A DNA stretch of 64,000 nucleotides from NCBI RefSeq assembly GCF_003688625.1, contig NZ_RCWY01000002.1, forward strand, positions 372,001-436,000, given 5' to 3'. Below the pieces are notes generated by a model. That model did no database searches. It was given only the letters and a program-made list of their open reading frames with translations, and was not told the origin of the DNA. Position 1 is the first letter of the stretch, and every line of letters begins with the position of its first letter. Of the stretch, positions 52,254 through 60,693 are shown one piece after another. Origin of the DNA: Sphingomonas sp. PP-CE-3A-406 (GTDB lineage Bacteria > Pseudomonadota > Alphaproteobacteria > Sphingomonadales > Sphingomonadaceae). The translations under genes and the position numbers were made by a program.

Positions 52254-53033
52254 AGAGTCGAGCGGTGTCACCTTGACCGTCTGCTCCCACAGATACGCCT
52301 GCCCGAACACCGTCATAAACGCGATATCGGTCGCATCGCGCCCTACGCAGACCCGTGCGATATCGCTGCACGTCGCCATCCTGGTCGCATCGATCAGCCG
52401 CCAGTCGCCCGCCAGCCACAACTCCGCGACCGCATGGAAGTCCGGCGGATCGACACCCGGCGCATAGGCGGACACGCACCGCGCCGGGATTCCGCCCGCC
52501 CGCGCAAGCGACACCAGCAGGTGCGAATAATCCCGGCACACGCCCGAGCGCGATGCGAAGGTATCGAGCGCGGTCGTCTCGCCGCTGCTCGATCCACAGC
52601 GATAATCGAGCGACTGGTACACCCATTCGGTCAACGCCGCCGCCAGCGGACCGCCCTCCAGCCCGCCGAACTCGCGCGCGACGAAGCCTTCGAACCGGTC
52701 GGAGGGGCAATAGCGGCTCGGCATCAGATACGGCGTCAGTTCCCCGTCGAGCATCCGTGGCGGGGTTGCCGGATACAGCTCGAGCTGGACGCGTTCGCGC
52801 TTGACCGCCACGATCGCCCTATATTCCGCCGTGAACCGCCCATGCCCGCGCGACCAACAACGCTGGCCGATCCCGTCTTCGCCGCGCACGGCCCGGATCG
52901 GACTGTCGGACCACAGCGTCAGCGATTCGGACTCGATTGTCTGGTCGGCCATCGCCGCCGCTTCGATCTGGAGGAGCACGTCGGCGTCCCCGGTGATCCC
53001 GTAATCCAGACGCACGTCGATCGAGAGCCGCAT
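52242..53033 (-). CDS. Transglutaminase-like cysteine protease family protein
   Basis: The 263-residue protein has an N-terminal beta domain and a transglutaminase core with the catalytic Cys in SRSGVCRDYSH, His in PPDFHAVAEL and Asp in WRLIDATRMA, in the expected order. No signal peptide is seen, so it is probably cytoplasmic. Such proteins are proteases or amidases rather than cross-linkers in most bacteria. ATG 53033 is preferred to 53045 because GGGA then sits at normal spacing. Its last residues and stop lie inside repeat family B. Confidence 0.85.
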   Translation of the reverse strand: MRLSIDVRLDYGITGDADVLLQIEAAAMADQTIESESLTLWSDSPIRAVRGEDGIGQRCWSRGHGRFTAEYRAIVAVKRERVQLELYPATPPRMLDGELTPYLMPSRYCPSDRFEGFVAREFGGLEGGPLAAALTEWVYQSLDYRCGSSSGETTALDTFASRSGVCRDYSHLLVSLARAGGIPARCVSAYAPGVDPPDFHAVAELWLAGDWRLIDATRMATCSDIARVCVGRDATDIAFMTVFGQAYLWEQTVKVTPLDSPSS

Positions 53034-53060
53034 TGCGCGTCCCATTCCTGTCCCGAGGCC

Positions 53061-53095
53061 AAAAGAAAAGGGCCCGGCGGTGTCCCGCCGAGCCC
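53061..53095 (-). terminator. Rho-independent terminator of the Bax-inhibitor-like gene
   Basis: On the minus strand GGGCTCGGCGG and CCGCCGGGCCC form a stem followed by TTTTCTTTT. It begins 26 bp after the stop at 53122. Confidence 0.85.
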
Positions 53096-53121
53096 TGCGT
53101 TCGTCACACCCTTAGCGGGCG

Positions 53122-53871
53122 TTAGTTGCGGCTGCTACCAAACAGACGCAGCACGAACATGAACATGTTGATGAAGTCGAGGTACAGGCTCAGCGCGGCC
53201 ATGATTACGACCTTGCCGACCATGTCGGTGCCGGCAACCTGCGCATACAGGCTCTTGGTACGCTGCGTGTCGTAGGCGGTGAGGCCCGCGAACAGCAGCA
53301 CGCCGACGCCGCTGATGACCAGCTGCATCACGCCCGACTGCAGGAACATGTTGATCAGGCTCGCGACCAGCAGGCCGACGACACCGATGATCAGGAACGT
53401 CCCGAACGCCGACAGGTCGCGCTTGGTGGTGTAGCCGTACAGGCTGAGACCAGCGAAACCGGCTGCGGTGGCGAAGAACGCACCCGCGATCGACGTGCCG
53501 CTATAGACCAGGAAGATGGTCGACATCGACAAGCCCATCAGGACGGCAAAGCCCCAGAAGAGCATCTGCATCGTGCCGGTCGACATCTTGTTCTGGCCGT
53601 AGCTCATGCCGAACACGATCGCGAGCGGCGAGAACATGATGACGTACTTCAGGATGCCTCCGCTCATGAACACCTGTGCAGCAGGCGACTCTGCGCCGCC
53701 CATCGCGAACAGCATCGCGACGATGCCCGTCAGCAGGACAGCCGAGCCCATGTAGTTATACACGGACAGCATGTACGACCGGAGACCAGCGTCATAGGCC
53801 TCGGTACGCTGGCCCGTGGCCGTCGTTCCGAACGGCGCGGCGCGGGGCCGGGGGTCAGACCAATTAGCCAT
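53122..53871 (-). CDS. Bax inhibitor-1/YccA family membrane protein
   Basis: The 249-residue protein has seven hydrophobic spans after a hydrophilic N-terminus of about 30 residues: MGSAVLLTGIVAMLFAMGG, YVIMFSPLAIVFGMS, LFWGFAVLMGLSMSTIFLVY and others. The C-terminal LFAGLTAYDTQ and ALSLYLDFINMFMFVLRLFG are the hallmarks of the BI-1/YccA family. Members are inner-membrane proteins linked to FtsH control or calcium leak. ATG 53871 is used; an AGGAG site lies a little far upstream (11 bp), and ATG 53898 is the alternative. Confidence 0.92.
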   Translation of the reverse strand: MANWSDPRPRAAPFGTTATGQRTEAYDAGLRSYMLSVYNYMGSAVLLTGIVAMLFAMGGAESPAAQVFMSGGILKYVIMFSPLAIVFGMSYGQNKMSTGTMQMLFWGFAVLMGLSMSTIFLVYSGTSIAGAFFATAAGFAGLSLYGYTTKRDLSAFGTFLIIGVVGLLVASLINMFLQSGVMQLVISGVGVLLFAGLTAYDTQRTKSLYAQVAGTDMVGKVVIMAALSLYLDFINMFMFVLRLFGSSRN

Positions 53872-53993
53872 TGTGAAATCAGCTCCTTTGTCCGGCATGG
53901 TGCCGGTTACGGTGAATATCGTCTTTTACAGGACGCTTTTCAAGCAGAGTGGTTGCATCGGCATGGTGGTTCGCGGTTAACCTGCCGCAATCC

Positions 53994-54551
53994 ATGATCC
54001 GCCTTTTCGTCGCCCTTCGCCCGCCACCCGCTATCCGTCAGAGCTTGCTCGACATTATGGAGGGCGTGCCGTCCGCGCGCTGGCAGGACGAGGAACAGCT
54101 GCACGTGACGCTCCGCTTCATCGGCGAGGTCGAACGACCGGTCGCCGAGGACGTCGCGGTCGCTTTGAGCCAGATCGTCGCGCCGGTCCCGAGCGTTGCG
54201 CTCACCGGAGTCGGCCGCTTCGAGAAGCGCGGACGAACCGACACGCTCTGGGCCGGCGTGACGCCGCACGACGCGCTCGCCGCGCTTCACCGTAAGGTCG
54301 ACCAGGCATGTGTTCGGGCCGGCCTCCCGCCCGAACACCGCGCGTATCTCCCGCACATCACGGTCGCGCGGCTGGCGCGGTCGGCCGGGGTCGGGTTCGC
54401 GATCGAGGACTGGCTCGCGACGCATGCCGCACTGTCGAGCGCGCCCTTCCCGCTACCCCATCTCGTGCTGTACCAGAGCCATCTCGGCCGCGACGGCGCA
54501 ACGTACGAACCAGTCGCGCGCTGGGCGCTCGATACCGGGGGTGGAACCTGA
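53994..54551 (+). CDS. thpR: RNA 2',3'-cyclic phosphodiesterase (ThpR/2'-5' RNA ligase family)
   Basis: The 185-residue protein has the two HxT motifs of the 2H phosphoesterase family, HVTLRFIG near residue 37 and HITVARLAR near 121, and begins MIRLFVALRPPP as ThpR does. It hydrolyses 2',3'-cyclic phosphates in RNA. ATG 53994 is chosen over 53949. sodC starts 44 bp later. Confidence 0.9.
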   Translation: MIRLFVALRPPPAIRQSLLDIMEGVPSARWQDEEQLHVTLRFIGEVERPVAEDVAVALSQIVAPVPSVALTGVGRFEKRGRTDTLWAGVTPHDALAALHRKVDQACVRAGLPPEHRAYLPHITVARLARSAGVGFAIEDWLATHAALSSAPFPLPHLVLYQSHLGRDGATYEPVARWALDTGGGT

Positions 54552-54595
54552 GGCACGGCGAAGGGTTCGCCAAGAGATCAACAGGGAGAGACACT

Positions 54596-55132
54596 ATGCG
54601 GATTGCGACACTGGCACTGCTAGGCGCGGCGACGATCGGGCTGACCGCCTGCGAGAAGACTGGAATGGAGACCGGCGCACCAGTCGCAGGGGGCCAGCGC
54701 GCCACCGCGACGCTCCAGACCGCGACCGGCACCGACGTCGGCCGCGCTACCGCCACCGAAGTCGCGGGCGGCCTCCGCTTCACGCTCGACGCCAAGGCGA
54801 TGCCCCCTGGCACGCACGGCGCGCACATCCATATGGTCGGCCGCTGCGACGCCCCCGACTTCACGACCGCGGGCGGCCACTGGAACCCGACCGGCATGAA
54901 GCACGGCAGCATGAACCCGCAGGGTCCTCACGAAGGCGACCTGCCCAACCTCATCATCGGCACCGATGGACGCGGCACGATCGGCATCACGATCCCCGGC
55001 GCGACGATGGCGGGGCTGATGGACACGGACGGCTCGGCGTTCGTGGTGCATGCGGGTCCCGACGACATGATGACCGACCCGGCCGGCAACAGCGGCGGGC
55101 GGATCGCCTGCGGGGTGTTCCAGGCGGGGTGA
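54596..55132 (+). CDS. sodC: Cu/Zn superoxide dismutase, lipoprotein
   Basis: The 178-residue protein has a lipoprotein signal with LTAC, then the SodC barrel: THGAHIHMVGRCD and AGGHWNPTGMKHG with Cu and Zn histidines, PHEGDLPNL, FVVHAGPDDMMTDPAGNSGGRIACGVF with the conserved Asp and disulphide Cys. It removes periplasmic superoxide. An AGGGAGAG site precedes the ATG. The 249-bp gap to the convergent MFS gene holds repeat sequence. Confidence 0.93.
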   Translation: MRIATLALLGAATIGLTACEKTGMETGAPVAGGQRATATLQTATGTDVGRATATEVAGGLRFTLDAKAMPPGTHGAHIHMVGRCDAPDFTTAGGHWNPTGMKHGSMNPQGPHEGDLPNLIIGTDGRGTIGITIPGATMAGLMDTDGSAFVVHAGPDDMMTDPAGNSGGRIACGVFQAG

Positions 55133-55276
55133 GTGCGTGGCCCCTCCTACGTGTCGGGAGGGGCGCATTCGCCTGCACAACGTCCGTTCGTGCTGAGTAG
55201 AGACCGAGTAACTTAAAAGAAGCGTATCGAGGGCTCGTATCGAAGCACATTTCTTGCGCACCGACCTACCTACTCC

Positions 55277-55347
55277 CCGTTCGCCCTGAGCGAAGTCGAA
55301 GGGCATGCCCCAAGCGTAGGTACTTCGACATCGCTCAGCACGAACGG
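55277..55347. repeat. Inverted repeat between sodC and the MFS gene (family D)
   Basis: CCGTTCGCCCTGAGCGAAGT on the left and TCGCTCAGCACGAACGG on the right form a 71-bp imperfect palindrome. A fragment of the same type (CGTTCGTGCTGAGTAG) occurs at 55186. The element lies between two convergent genes and may end both transcripts. Confidence 0.75.
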
Positions 55348-55381
55348 AATAGGGTGGCCGGGATAGGGTCAACAGGAGCGG

Positions 55382-56983
55382 TTAAACCGTCTCCCCCGCC
55401 GCCCGAGCCCTAGCCTCTCGCGTAGCCTCGGCCCGAGGCGCCAGCCGGTACGCAGCAACCGCACACGCCAGCGTGATCGGCGTCACCACCAGCAACGACA
55501 GCATCCCGATCGACAGGCTCCCGGTCAGCGTCGACACCCGCCCCGCCATATACGGCCCCAGCGCCAACCCGATCAGCGTCGTCCCAATGAAGAACGTCGC
55601 CGTAGCCGTCCCCCGCATCCGCGGCAACACCATGTCCTGCGTGGTCGCCGCCGCCGCCCCCAGCGCACACGATGCCGTCAACTGCGCCAGGAAGATCCCC
55701 GCATAGAACGCGACCGGCGACGACGCGGTGAAGGCGAGGATCAGGAACGGCACCGGCACTACCGCGCCGAAGATCACCACCCACAACCGCCCCGCCGGAT
55801 TACCCTGCCGCAACCGATCCGACACCACGCCGCCGATCGTCAGCCCCAGGAACCCAGCGGTCGCGCCAAGGCTGCCGATCATGAACCCCGCCGACGCCGG
55901 CGTCGCACCCAGTTCGCGCAACGCATAGGGCGCCGCCCAGAAACTCGCCGCATAGCTCAGGAACGCGTTCAGCCCATACGCCACGACCGTACACAGGAAC
56001 GCCGGCGTCCCGACGATCAGCGCGAAGGTCGGCGGATCGCGCCGCTTCAGCGCTGACGCCCAAGAGAACACCGCATATACGCCGATCCCGATCGCCACCC
56101 ATTGCGGCCAGGGCTCGCCCGCCGCGACCAGCCCCGACACCGCCGCGACCACCGCCGCAAGCGCAACCAGATTATACCCGAGCGCCCGCGCTCCCCCCAT
56201 CGCCGCGCCGATCAACGTCAGCGGCGGCACGATCGTCACCAGTTCGGCCCCGAACGCGCGAAACGGCGCCGGATGCTTCTCCGGCTCGGGCAGCCCCTCG
56301 ACCAGCCCGCGGATCGGCTCTTTCAACGTCGCGATCCAGACGGCGAGCAACAGCCCAGGCACGCCGACCGCCATGAACGCCGCCTGCCAGCCGACCAGCC
56401 CGAGCGGCCCGCCGCCGGGATAGGCCTTGTTCCAGCCCTGCACGATCAGCCCGCCGATGAACAACGAACAGCCGCCGCCGACGTACAGCCCCGCAGAATA
56501 GATCGACAACGCGGTAGCCCGCAGCCGCTTCGGGAAATAATCGGAGATGATCGAATACGCCGAAGGACTAGCGGTAGCCTCGCCGATCCCGACGCCAATC
56601 CGCGCGGCGGCAAGATGCCCGCCGGTCTTCGAAAAGCCCGACAGCGCGGTCATCACCGACCACAGCGACAACCCGATCGTCATCAGCCGGACACGGTGCC
56701 AATTGTCCGCCAACCGCCCGAGCGGGATTCCGAACAGCGAATAGAACACGCCGAATGCGGTGCCGTACAGGAATCCCAGATCCTGATCCTTCAGCCCCAG
56801 GTCGCGCTTGATGTCCTCCGCCAGGATCGAGATGATCTGCCGGTCGACGAAGTTCAGCACATAGACCAGGAACAGGACCGACAGCACATACCAGGCGTAG
56901 CGCGATGCGCCCTGTTCGGAGGACGGGACGACGCCCGAGCTATCGCCCGATCGGTCAGCAAGCTCGTCTATAGTCGCTGCCAT
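55382..56983 (-). CDS. MFS transporter, spinster-like
   Basis: The 533-residue protein has 12 or more transmembrane spans. It shows VLNFVDRQIISILAEDIKRDLGLKDQDLG split near residues 43-70, the motif GRLADNWHRVRLM between helices 2 and 3, IGVGIGEATASPSAYSIISDYFPKRLRATAL, and a C-terminal repeat of the signature. The spinster-like group transports a range of lipophilic or anionic compounds. The substrate is unknown. The gene stands alone. Confidence 0.88.
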   Translation of the reverse strand: MAATIDELADRSGDSSGVVPSSEQGASRYAWYVLSVLFLVYVLNFVDRQIISILAEDIKRDLGLKDQDLGFLYGTAFGVFYSLFGIPLGRLADNWHRVRLMTIGLSLWSVMTALSGFSKTGGHLAAARIGVGIGEATASPSAYSIISDYFPKRLRATALSIYSAGLYVGGGCSLFIGGLIVQGWNKAYPGGGPLGLVGWQAAFMAVGVPGLLLAVWIATLKEPIRGLVEGLPEPEKHPAPFRAFGAELVTIVPPLTLIGAAMGGARALGYNLVALAAVVAAVSGLVAAGEPWPQWVAIGIGVYAVFSWASALKRRDPPTFALIVGTPAFLCTVVAYGLNAFLSYAASFWAAPYALRELGATPASAGFMIGSLGATAGFLGLTIGGVVSDRLRQGNPAGRLWVVIFGAVVPVPFLILAFTASSPVAFYAGIFLAQLTASCALGAAAATTQDMVLPRMRGTATATFFIGTTLIGLALGPYMAGRVSTLTGSLSIGMLSLLVVTPITLACAVAAYRLAPRAEATREARARAAGETV

Positions 56984-57070
56984 GATCCCTCCTCGATGTT
57001 TTCGAAGCTTGGGTATCAGAGCTCACCAGATAGAAAAAGCGGTTTCGAATATATAGGGTACGCCCAGCCC

Positions 57071-57871
57071 TCAGTGCGCGCCGAGCCGCCGCCGACGGCT
57101 GGCGCCCTGCTCCAGGCGGCGCAACAAGGTCTCGATCGTTTGCGGCTGCGCCGCCTCGTTGGGGGACGCGGTCGGCTCGGCCGGGGCCGTCGCCGGCGCG
57201 ACGACGGTCGGCTCCGGCGTTGGCAGTTCGGTATCGGCGTGCGCTTTCGCTACAGGCGCGTCCGACGGCTCGATCGTCGTCACAGGATCGCTGCTGCCGG
57301 CTACAGCCCTTCTGCTCGGAGTGACGCCCTCCGTCGCGTTCAATGAGATATGGATCAGCGACGACACCCGTCGAGCCGGCGCCATCGGTGTAGGCAAGAT
57401 CGCCGTCGGATCGAACGCCGCCAGTGGAAGGTCGAGATCGACCGGAATGCCGCGCTCGTTGCGGGCAGCGCCGACGCCGACCTCCATCATCGGCGTGCCG
57501 AGATCGGCGGCCGACATCGGTTTGCGCGGCGGTGCGTCGGGATGCGCATCGGCGCGACGAACCACGGGCAGATCATCGTCGCGTCGCGGCCGCCGGACGA
57601 GCAGACCGCCAGGCCCGACCAACAGGAACAGCGACGACCACAGCAGTGCCGCGGCCAGCATGCCACCGCCCAAGGCCAGCAACAGGCGCGCCGTCATGCC
57701 GAGCGGCGGTGCGGCGGCCGGGATCAACGACGCAACCCCGGTGGTCCAAACCAGGCCTTCGAGGGTGGTGGTCGGCGACAGGAAGACGCCGCCCGCGACG
57801 ATCACCGCGCCGACGACCGCGCCGTAGACGGGGACCGAACGGATCAGGCGTTGGCGGAGGAATGCGACCAT
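57071..57871 (-). CDS. Membrane protein with long disordered tail, exosortase-locus associated
   Basis: The 266-residue product has two N-terminal membrane spans (VYGAVVGAVIVAGGVFL, about 14-30, and LLLALGGGMLAAALLWSSLFLLV near 63-85) and a long hydrophilic Pro/Ala/Thr-rich tail with a closing QTIETLLRRLEQGASRRRR helix. I do not recognise a family. The ATG at 57871 overlaps the stop of the glycosyltransferase gene by one base (TGATG), so the two are coupled. Confidence 0.65.
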   Translation of the reverse strand: MVAFLRQRLIRSVPVYGAVVGAVIVAGGVFLSPTTTLEGLVWTTGVASLIPAAAPPLGMTARLLLALGGGMLAAALLWSSLFLLVGPGGLLVRRPRRDDDLPVVRRADAHPDAPPRKPMSAADLGTPMMEVGVGAARNERGIPVDLDLPLAAFDPTAILPTPMAPARRVSSLIHISLNATEGVTPSRRAVAGSSDPVTTIEPSDAPVAKAHADTELPTPEPTVVAPATAPAEPTASPNEAAQPQTIETLLRRLEQGASRRRRLGAH

Positions 57872-59091
57872 CAATTTTCCCGTGCCGCGGCTGAAACGAG
57901 CCGCTGATAGACAGGTGCATAGCGTAGAATGTTTGACGACCAGTTACGCTCCGCCTGCACGAAGGCGCGGCCCTGTGCCCGCCGCGCGTCCCAACCCGTG
58001 CGATCGTCGAACATCGCACCCAGTGCCGCGGCGATCGCGGCGGGATCGTCGGGCGCGAACAGTGTGCCGGTATCGCTCGCCTTGCCCTCGGCGCGGATCA
58101 GTTCGCGGTGACCGCCAACGTCCGACGCCGCCACGAGCCGCCCTTGCGCCATCGCCTCGAGCGGTTTCAGCGGCGTGACCAGGTCGGTCAGCCGCATCCG
58201 TTTGCGCGGATAGGCGAGGATGTCGACCAGCCCGTAATAGCGCTCGACCGCGTCGTGCGGGACGCGGCCGATGAAGCGGATCGCGTCCGCCACCGGCGAT
58301 GCCCCCGCCTGCGCGCGCAACGCCGCCTCCATCGGGCCACCGCCGACCATCAACAGGCGTGCGCTCGGACGCCGCGCGACCAGCATCGGCATCGCCGCGA
58401 TCAGGTCGTCCAGTCCCTCGTAATCGTAGAAGCTGCCGATGAACCCAATCACGTCCGCGCCATCGAGCCCCAGTTCCGCGCCGAGCGCATCGTCGCGTGG
58501 CGGGGCGGTCCCGAACAGGTCGAGATCGACGCCATTGGGCGACACGATGATCTTGTCCGCCGCGATCCCGCGCTCGACCAGGTCGCCGCGCAGACCCTCG
58601 CAGATCACCGCCACCGCATCCGCGCGCCGCACCGCCCACGTCTCGAGCGCGCGCGTCGCCCGGTAGCGCAGCGACGTCGCCGTACCGGTTCCGTTGCCGA
58701 CCGCCGCATCCTCCCAGAACGCACGGATCTCATACACCAGCGGCAGTTTCCGCTTGCGCGCGACGATCAGCGCGGCGAGCGCATCGATCACCGGCGAATG
58801 CGCGTGGAGGATGTCGGGCTTGAAGGCATCGACCGCGGCCTCGATGCGCCGGGCAAATGCGGCGATCCCAGCGACCTCGCCGATCGGGCCGGACGTCAGC
58901 GCCGCTGGCGTGCGATGAAAGGTCAACCCGTCGACCGACTCGACCGACGCCGGCGCGTCGCCGTGCCGCGGCCCGGTCACCGCCGCGACGGTCCACCCCA
59001 GCCCCTCCTGCGCCTTGAGGATCGCCCGCGTGCGGAACGTATAGCCGCTCTGCAAAGGCAGGCCGTGATCGAGGATATGAAGAATGCGCAT
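57871..59091 (-). CDS. Glycosyltransferase, exosortase-A-system associated
   Basis: The 406-residue GT4-type enzyme starts MRILHILDHGLPLQSGYTF, the characteristic opening of the exosortase-A-associated glycosyltransferase group. It has the acceptor-domain DILHAHSPVIDALAA, then donor-domain VSPNGVDLDLF, IGFIGSFYDYEGLDDLI and the C-terminal RLTDLVTPLKPLEAMAQGR with the EX7E-like region. It should act at the cytoplasmic face in exopolysaccharide or glycan assembly. ATG 59091 is used because it starts the motif directly. The opposite strand carries the O-glycosylation ligase gene. Confidence 0.88.
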   Translation of the reverse strand: MRILHILDHGLPLQSGYTFRTRAILKAQEGLGWTVAAVTGPRHGDAPASVESVDGLTFHRTPAALTSGPIGEVAGIAAFARRIEAAVDAFKPDILHAHSPVIDALAALIVARKRKLPLVYEIRAFWEDAAVGNGTGTATSLRYRATRALETWAVRRADAVAVICEGLRGDLVERGIAADKIIVSPNGVDLDLFGTAPPRDDALGAELGLDGADVIGFIGSFYDYEGLDDLIAAMPMLVARRPSARLLMVGGGPMEAALRAQAGASPVADAIRFIGRVPHDAVERYYGLVDILAYPRKRMRLTDLVTPLKPLEAMAQGRLVAASDVGGHRELIRAEGKASDTGTLFAPDDPAAIAAALGAMFDDRTGWDARRAQGRAFVQAERNWSSNILRYAPVYQRLVSAAAREN

Positions 59092-59188
59092 CGTGCTATC
59101 CGCTTGCCACCACATCGCTTAACGGCGCGTCAACCGACCCGACCTAAAGCTGTCGGTCCTAGCATCGTTGCCGGAAGGAGGCCGCATC

Positions 59189-59335
59189 ATGATCGACAAC
59201 CTCGCGCTCGGCCTCAGCCACGGGCTGATGATGCTCGCCGCGTTCCTGTTGCTCAAGCGCCCCGACCTCGATCGCGAGCCGAGCCCACACGATACGCCCG
59301 ACAAACCCGACACGAAGACCCGTCCCGGTGCGTGA
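59189..59335 (+). CDS. 48-residue small membrane-associated protein upstream of the O-glycosylation ligase
   Basis: The product MIDNLALGLSHGLMMLAAFL continues LLKRPDLDREPSPHDTPD to a short hydrophilic end. It has one hydrophobic stretch (about 5-22) and a charged C-terminal tail. An excellent AAGGAGG site lies 7 bp before the ATG, and the gene overlaps the next GTG start by 8 bp, which supports translation. I do not recognise a named family. It may be an auxiliary subunit or serve to couple translation of the ligase. Confidence 0.6.
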   Translation: MIDNLALGLSHGLMMLAAFLLLKRPDLDREPSPHDTPDKPDTKTRPGA

Positions 59336-60683
59336 TCTCGCCTTCATCGCGTTCCTGCTGGCGTTTTTCGGGATGGGCTTCCGGCGGCCGTTCCTGCTGG
59401 TACTCGTCTACGTCTATATCGATATCGTCTCGCCGCAGCGCCTCACCTACCTGCTGCTCAACACCATCCCGATTTCGTTGATCGCGGTCGCGCTCGCGGT
59501 CGGCGGCTGGGTGCTCGCCGACGACAAGCGCGATACGCGGGTCGGTGCGCGGTCGATCCTGATCGTCGTGCTGATGCTCTATTGCTGGGCTACCACGCTC
59601 GCCGCCGACTTCCCGGTCGAGGCACTCGAAAAGTGGGACTGGGTGTGGAAGGCGCTGATCTTCGCCGCGTTCCTGCCGCTGACGCTGCGGACGCGGTTGC
59701 GGATCGAGGCGCTGCTGGTCTTCATGGTCCTGTCCGCCTCGTCGATCATTATCGTCGGCGGGATCAAGACGATCGCCAGCGGCGGCGGCGGCTATGGTCA
59801 GTTGAACCTGATGGTCGACAATAATTCCGGCCTATACGAGGGCAGCACGATCAGCACCGTCGCGATCGCGATCATCCCGGTGATCTTCTGGTTCATGGGG
59901 TATGGCACGATCTTCAAGCGCGACTGGCGGCTGAAGGGCTTCTGCCTCGCGCTGGTCTTCGCGTGCCTGCTGATCCCGGTCGGCACATCGACCCGTACCG
60001 GGCTGTTGTGCATCGGCCTGCTGGCGCTGCTGTCGTTGCGCGCGGTCAAGCGCAAGGGTCTGTATCTGGCGGCGATCGCCGCGCTCGGGGTTGCCGCCGT
60101 GCCGTTCCTCCCGTCGACCTTCACCAACCGGATGAACACCATCAAGACCTATCAGGCGGACGAATCCGCCTCGACCCGGCTGGCGGTGTGGAAATGGACG
60201 ATCGACTATGCGAAGGATCATCCGTTCGGCGGCGGGTTCAACGCCTTTCTCGGCAACCGGATCCGCTACGACCTGAAGACCGCCGAGGGTGGCGCGATCA
60301 CCGGCGGGTCGAAGGTCGAGGTCGACAAGGCGCGCGCGTATCATAGCGCCTATTTCGAGATGCTCGGCGAACAGGGCTATCCGGGACTGGCGCTCTGGCT
60401 GGCGATCAACCTGATCGGCATCGTTCGGATGGAGGTACTGCGTCGCCGCTACCGCGATCCCGACGACGAACTCGCCTGGGCCGGACCGCTCGCCGCCGCG
60501 TTGCAGAGCGCGCATATCGTCTATCTGCTGGGCGCCGCGTTCATCGCGATCGCGTTCCAGCCGTTCATCTACATGCTGATCGGGGCGCAGATCGGCCTCG
60601 ACACGTATCTCGGCCGCAAGCGCAGCGAGCAGACGTTCCGGCCGATGCGCCGCGTACCGCAATCGCGACCCGCCCCCCTGTGA
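59328..60683 (+). CDS. Putative O-glycosylation ligase, exosortase-A-system associated
   Basis: The 451-residue protein has about ten transmembrane spans and begins VRDLAFIAFLLAFFGMGFRRPFL, typical for the exosortase-A-associated O-glycosylation ligase group, with YVYIDIVSPQRLTYLLLN. The Wzy_C region near residue 260-340 has STRLAVWKWTIDYAKDHPFGGGFNAFLG and AYHSAYFEMLGEQGYPGL. Such proteins polymerise or transfer lipid-linked glycans on the periplasmic side. GTG 59328 is the start. It is coupled to the small gene upstream. Confidence 0.85.
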   Translation: MRDLAFIAFLLAFFGMGFRRPFLLVLVYVYIDIVSPQRLTYLLLNTIPISLIAVALAVGGWVLADDKRDTRVGARSILIVVLMLYCWATTLAADFPVEALEKWDWVWKALIFAAFLPLTLRTRLRIEALLVFMVLSASSIIIVGGIKTIASGGGGYGQLNLMVDNNSGLYEGSTISTVAIAIIPVIFWFMGYGTIFKRDWRLKGFCLALVFACLLIPVGTSTRTGLLCIGLLALLSLRAVKRKGLYLAAIAALGVAAVPFLPSTFTNRMNTIKTYQADESASTRLAVWKWTIDYAKDHPFGGGFNAFLGNRIRYDLKTAEGGAITGGSKVEVDKARAYHSAYFEMLGEQGYPGLALWLAINLIGIVRMEVLRRRYRDPDDELAWAGPLAAALQSAHIVYLLGAAFIAIAFQPFIYMLIGAQIGLDTYLGRKRSEQTFRPMRRVPQSRPAPL

Positions 60684-60693
60684 AGACTTGCGC

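Noticed and set aside
56102..57346. A 414-codon plus-strand frame opposite the spinster-like MFS gene
   Set aside because: Arg/Gln/Pro-rich with no recognisable motif; antisense shadow.
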